Assembly: GCA_015075375.1 (NCBI GenBank)
Contig: JABTUM010000001.1
Span: forward strand, 1,793,201-1,857,200
From: Planctomycetota bacterium
Lineage (GTDB): Bacteria; Planctomycetota; SZUA-567; H5-PLA8
Length of the DNA stretch: 64,000 nucleotides
Direction of reading: 5' to 3'
Shown here one piece after another: positions 62,993 to 64,000 of the stretch. The translations under genes were made by a program, and so were the position numbers. Within the stretch, counting starts at the first letter, position 1; every line of letters begins with the position of its first letter. The notes beneath the pieces are model-generated. The model saw only the letters and a list, made by a program, of their open reading frames with translations. It was not told the origin of the DNA and made no database searches.

Positions 62993-64000
62993 ATGGCTGA
63001 CCCGCAAGGCTACCTGATGATGGTCCTCCACGCGCACTTGCCGTTCGTGCGCCATCCGGAGTACGAGGACTTTCTCGAAGAAGACTGGCTGTACGAGGCC
63101 ATCGGCGAAACGTACCTGCCGATCCTGAACATGCTCGGCGGCTTCGAGCGCGACGGCGTCAAAGCCTGCTTCACGATGAGCCTGACGCCGCCTTTGTGCG
63201 AGATGCTCGCCGATCCGCTCCTGCAGGACCGCTTCCTGCGGCATCTGGCCAAGCAGCAGGAGTTCATCGTCAAGGAGCTGGAGCGCACCCACGGGACGCC
63301 TTACCAGGAAGCCGCGGAGATGTACCAGCGGCACTTGAACGAATGCCGCGAAACCTTCGAACACCGCTGGGGCAAGAATATCGTCCAAGGCTTCCGGCAC
63401 TACCAGGATGTAGGGCTCGTCGAAGTGATGACCTGCGGCGCGACGCACGGCTTCCTGCCGCTGATGGTCACCGAAAGCGGCGTGCGCGCGCAGATTCAGG
63501 TCGCCGCGGCGAACTACCGTAAGCATTTCGGGCGCTCGCCGCGCGGGATCTGGCTGCCCGAATGCGCCTACGCGCCGGGGATCGACCGCTTCCTGCGCGA
63601 GGCGGGCATCGAATACTATTTCATGGATACGCACGGCGTGGCCTTCGGCACGCCGCGCCCGCGCTACGGCCCGTTCCGGCCGGTCTTCACTCCGCACGGT
63701 GTCGCGGCATTCGCGCGCGATGTCGAGTCCAGCCGGCAGGTCTGGTCCCGCGACGAAGGCTATCCGGGCGATCCGAACTACCGCGAGTTTTACCGCGACA
63801 TGGGCTACGACGGGGAATACGAGTACGTCCGGCCTTTCCTGCATAACGACGGCGTGCGGCGCAACATCGGGATCAAGTACCACCGCATCACCGGACGCGT
63901 CGAACTGGGCGCGAAGGAACCCTACAAGCCGTCGGTGGCCCGCGAACGCTCCGACAGCCACGCCGGCAACTTCATGTACAACCGCCAGCAACAGGCCAAA
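62993..64000 (+). CDS. GH57 glycoside hydrolase, probable 1,4-alpha-glucan branching enzyme (3' partial)
   Basis: The frame from ATG 62993 stays open to the window end, giving 336 residues of a longer enzyme. MMVLHAHLPFVRHPE (residues 9-23) is GH57 conserved region 1, and GIWLPECAYAPG (about 185-196) holds the catalytic nucleophile Glu190 of the branching-enzyme (DUF1957-type) group, with HGFLPLM before it. The catalytic domain's Asp and the C-terminal domain lie outside the window or near its end. The enzyme makes alpha-1,6 branches in glycogen-type glucans. Confidence 0.9.
   Translation, partial: MADPQGYLMMVLHAHLPFVRHPEYEDFLEEDWLYEAIGETYLPILNMLGGFERDGVKACFTMSLTPPLCEMLADPLLQDRFLRHLAKQQEFIVKELERTHGTPYQEAAEMYQRHLNECRETFEHRWGKNIVQGFRHYQDVGLVEVMTCGATHGFLPLMVTESGVRAQIQVAAANYRKHFGRSPRGIWLPECAYAPGIDRFLREAGIEYYFMDTHGVAFGTPRPRYGPFRPVFTPHGVAAFARDVESSRQVWSRDEGYPGDPNYREFYRDMGYDGEYEYVRPFLHNDGVRRNIGIKYHRITGRVELGAKEPYKPSVARERSDSHAGNFMYNRQQQAK

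Overview
The window is a G+C-rich (roughly 60-65% by eye), gene-dense stretch of a chromosome with about 57 protein genes, no rRNA, tRNA, CRISPR array or prophage, and no transposase gene. The organism is Gram-negative (outer-membrane alginate-export-type porin, lipoproteins, diaminopimelate epimerase). Its gene style (sigma-54 activator, Hanks-type kinase, several Gfo/Idh oxidoreductases, sulfatase-like enzyme, sugar-isomerase-like TIM barrel, many TPR proteins, a fucose/rhamnose-type microcompartment) is typical of the Planctomycetota/Verrucomicrobiota sphere or a neighbouring candidate phylum. The exact phylum cannot be fixed from sequence reading alone. Layout: 1-7.5 kb holds a membrane spermidine-synthase-like/TPR protein, a repetitive secreted protein, a thioredoxin-like gene interrupted by one in-frame TGA that is probably selenocysteine, an esterase lipoprotein and SurE. 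7.8-19.2 kb holds a two-component system (kinase plus NtrC-type regulator), nadD with an M23/PKD protein, YihY, a TIM-barrel epimerase with dapF, a LysM protein, cutA and a methyltransferase. 19.2-31.5 kb holds a TylF-like methyltransferase, a large TPR protein, an aquaporin, argS, DAHP synthase, a STAS protein, a LacI regulator translationally coupled to a sulfatase-like gene, a divergent M20 peptidase and a flavin reductase. 31.7-45.3 kb holds a PilZ/MshEN/PilZ protein, a HExxH protein, speA coupled to a DUF1028 gene, enolase, large secreted or membrane-anchored proteins and small membrane proteins. 45.3-53.8 kb holds a CPBP-like membrane protein, two Gfo/Idh oxidoreductases, a Fur regulator, an overlapping peroxiredoxin-kinase-porin operon and a YacP-type nuclease. 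53.9-59.9 kb is a minus-strand bacterial microcompartment (BMC) operon. 60.1-64 kb holds a DUF2062-phospholipase D fusion, a DUF4912 protein and a GH57 enzyme cut by the window end. The BMC operon reads BMC-T, BMC-H, CoA-acylating aldehyde dehydrogenase, class II aldolase, a MITE-like insertion, a small HTH protein, a MEMO-family protein, BMC-P and an EutT-like/ACT fusion. It supplies all three shell classes plus two core enzymes that both carry encapsulation-peptide-like helices, which suggests cleavage of a deoxysugar phosphate such as fuculose- or rhamnulose-1-phosphate and oxidation of the lactaldehyde to an acyl-CoA inside the shell. No phosphotransacylase, kinase or alcohol dehydrogenase is seen here. 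The most unusual items are the Cys-TGA thioredoxin-like gene, the MEMO and EutT-like/ACT genes inside the BMC operon, the paired-hairpin MITE-like element inside that operon, repeated TAAACG/CGTTTA elements between its shell genes, a sulfatase-like protein with Thr at the formylglycine position, and a protein with three candidate cyclic-di-GMP modules.
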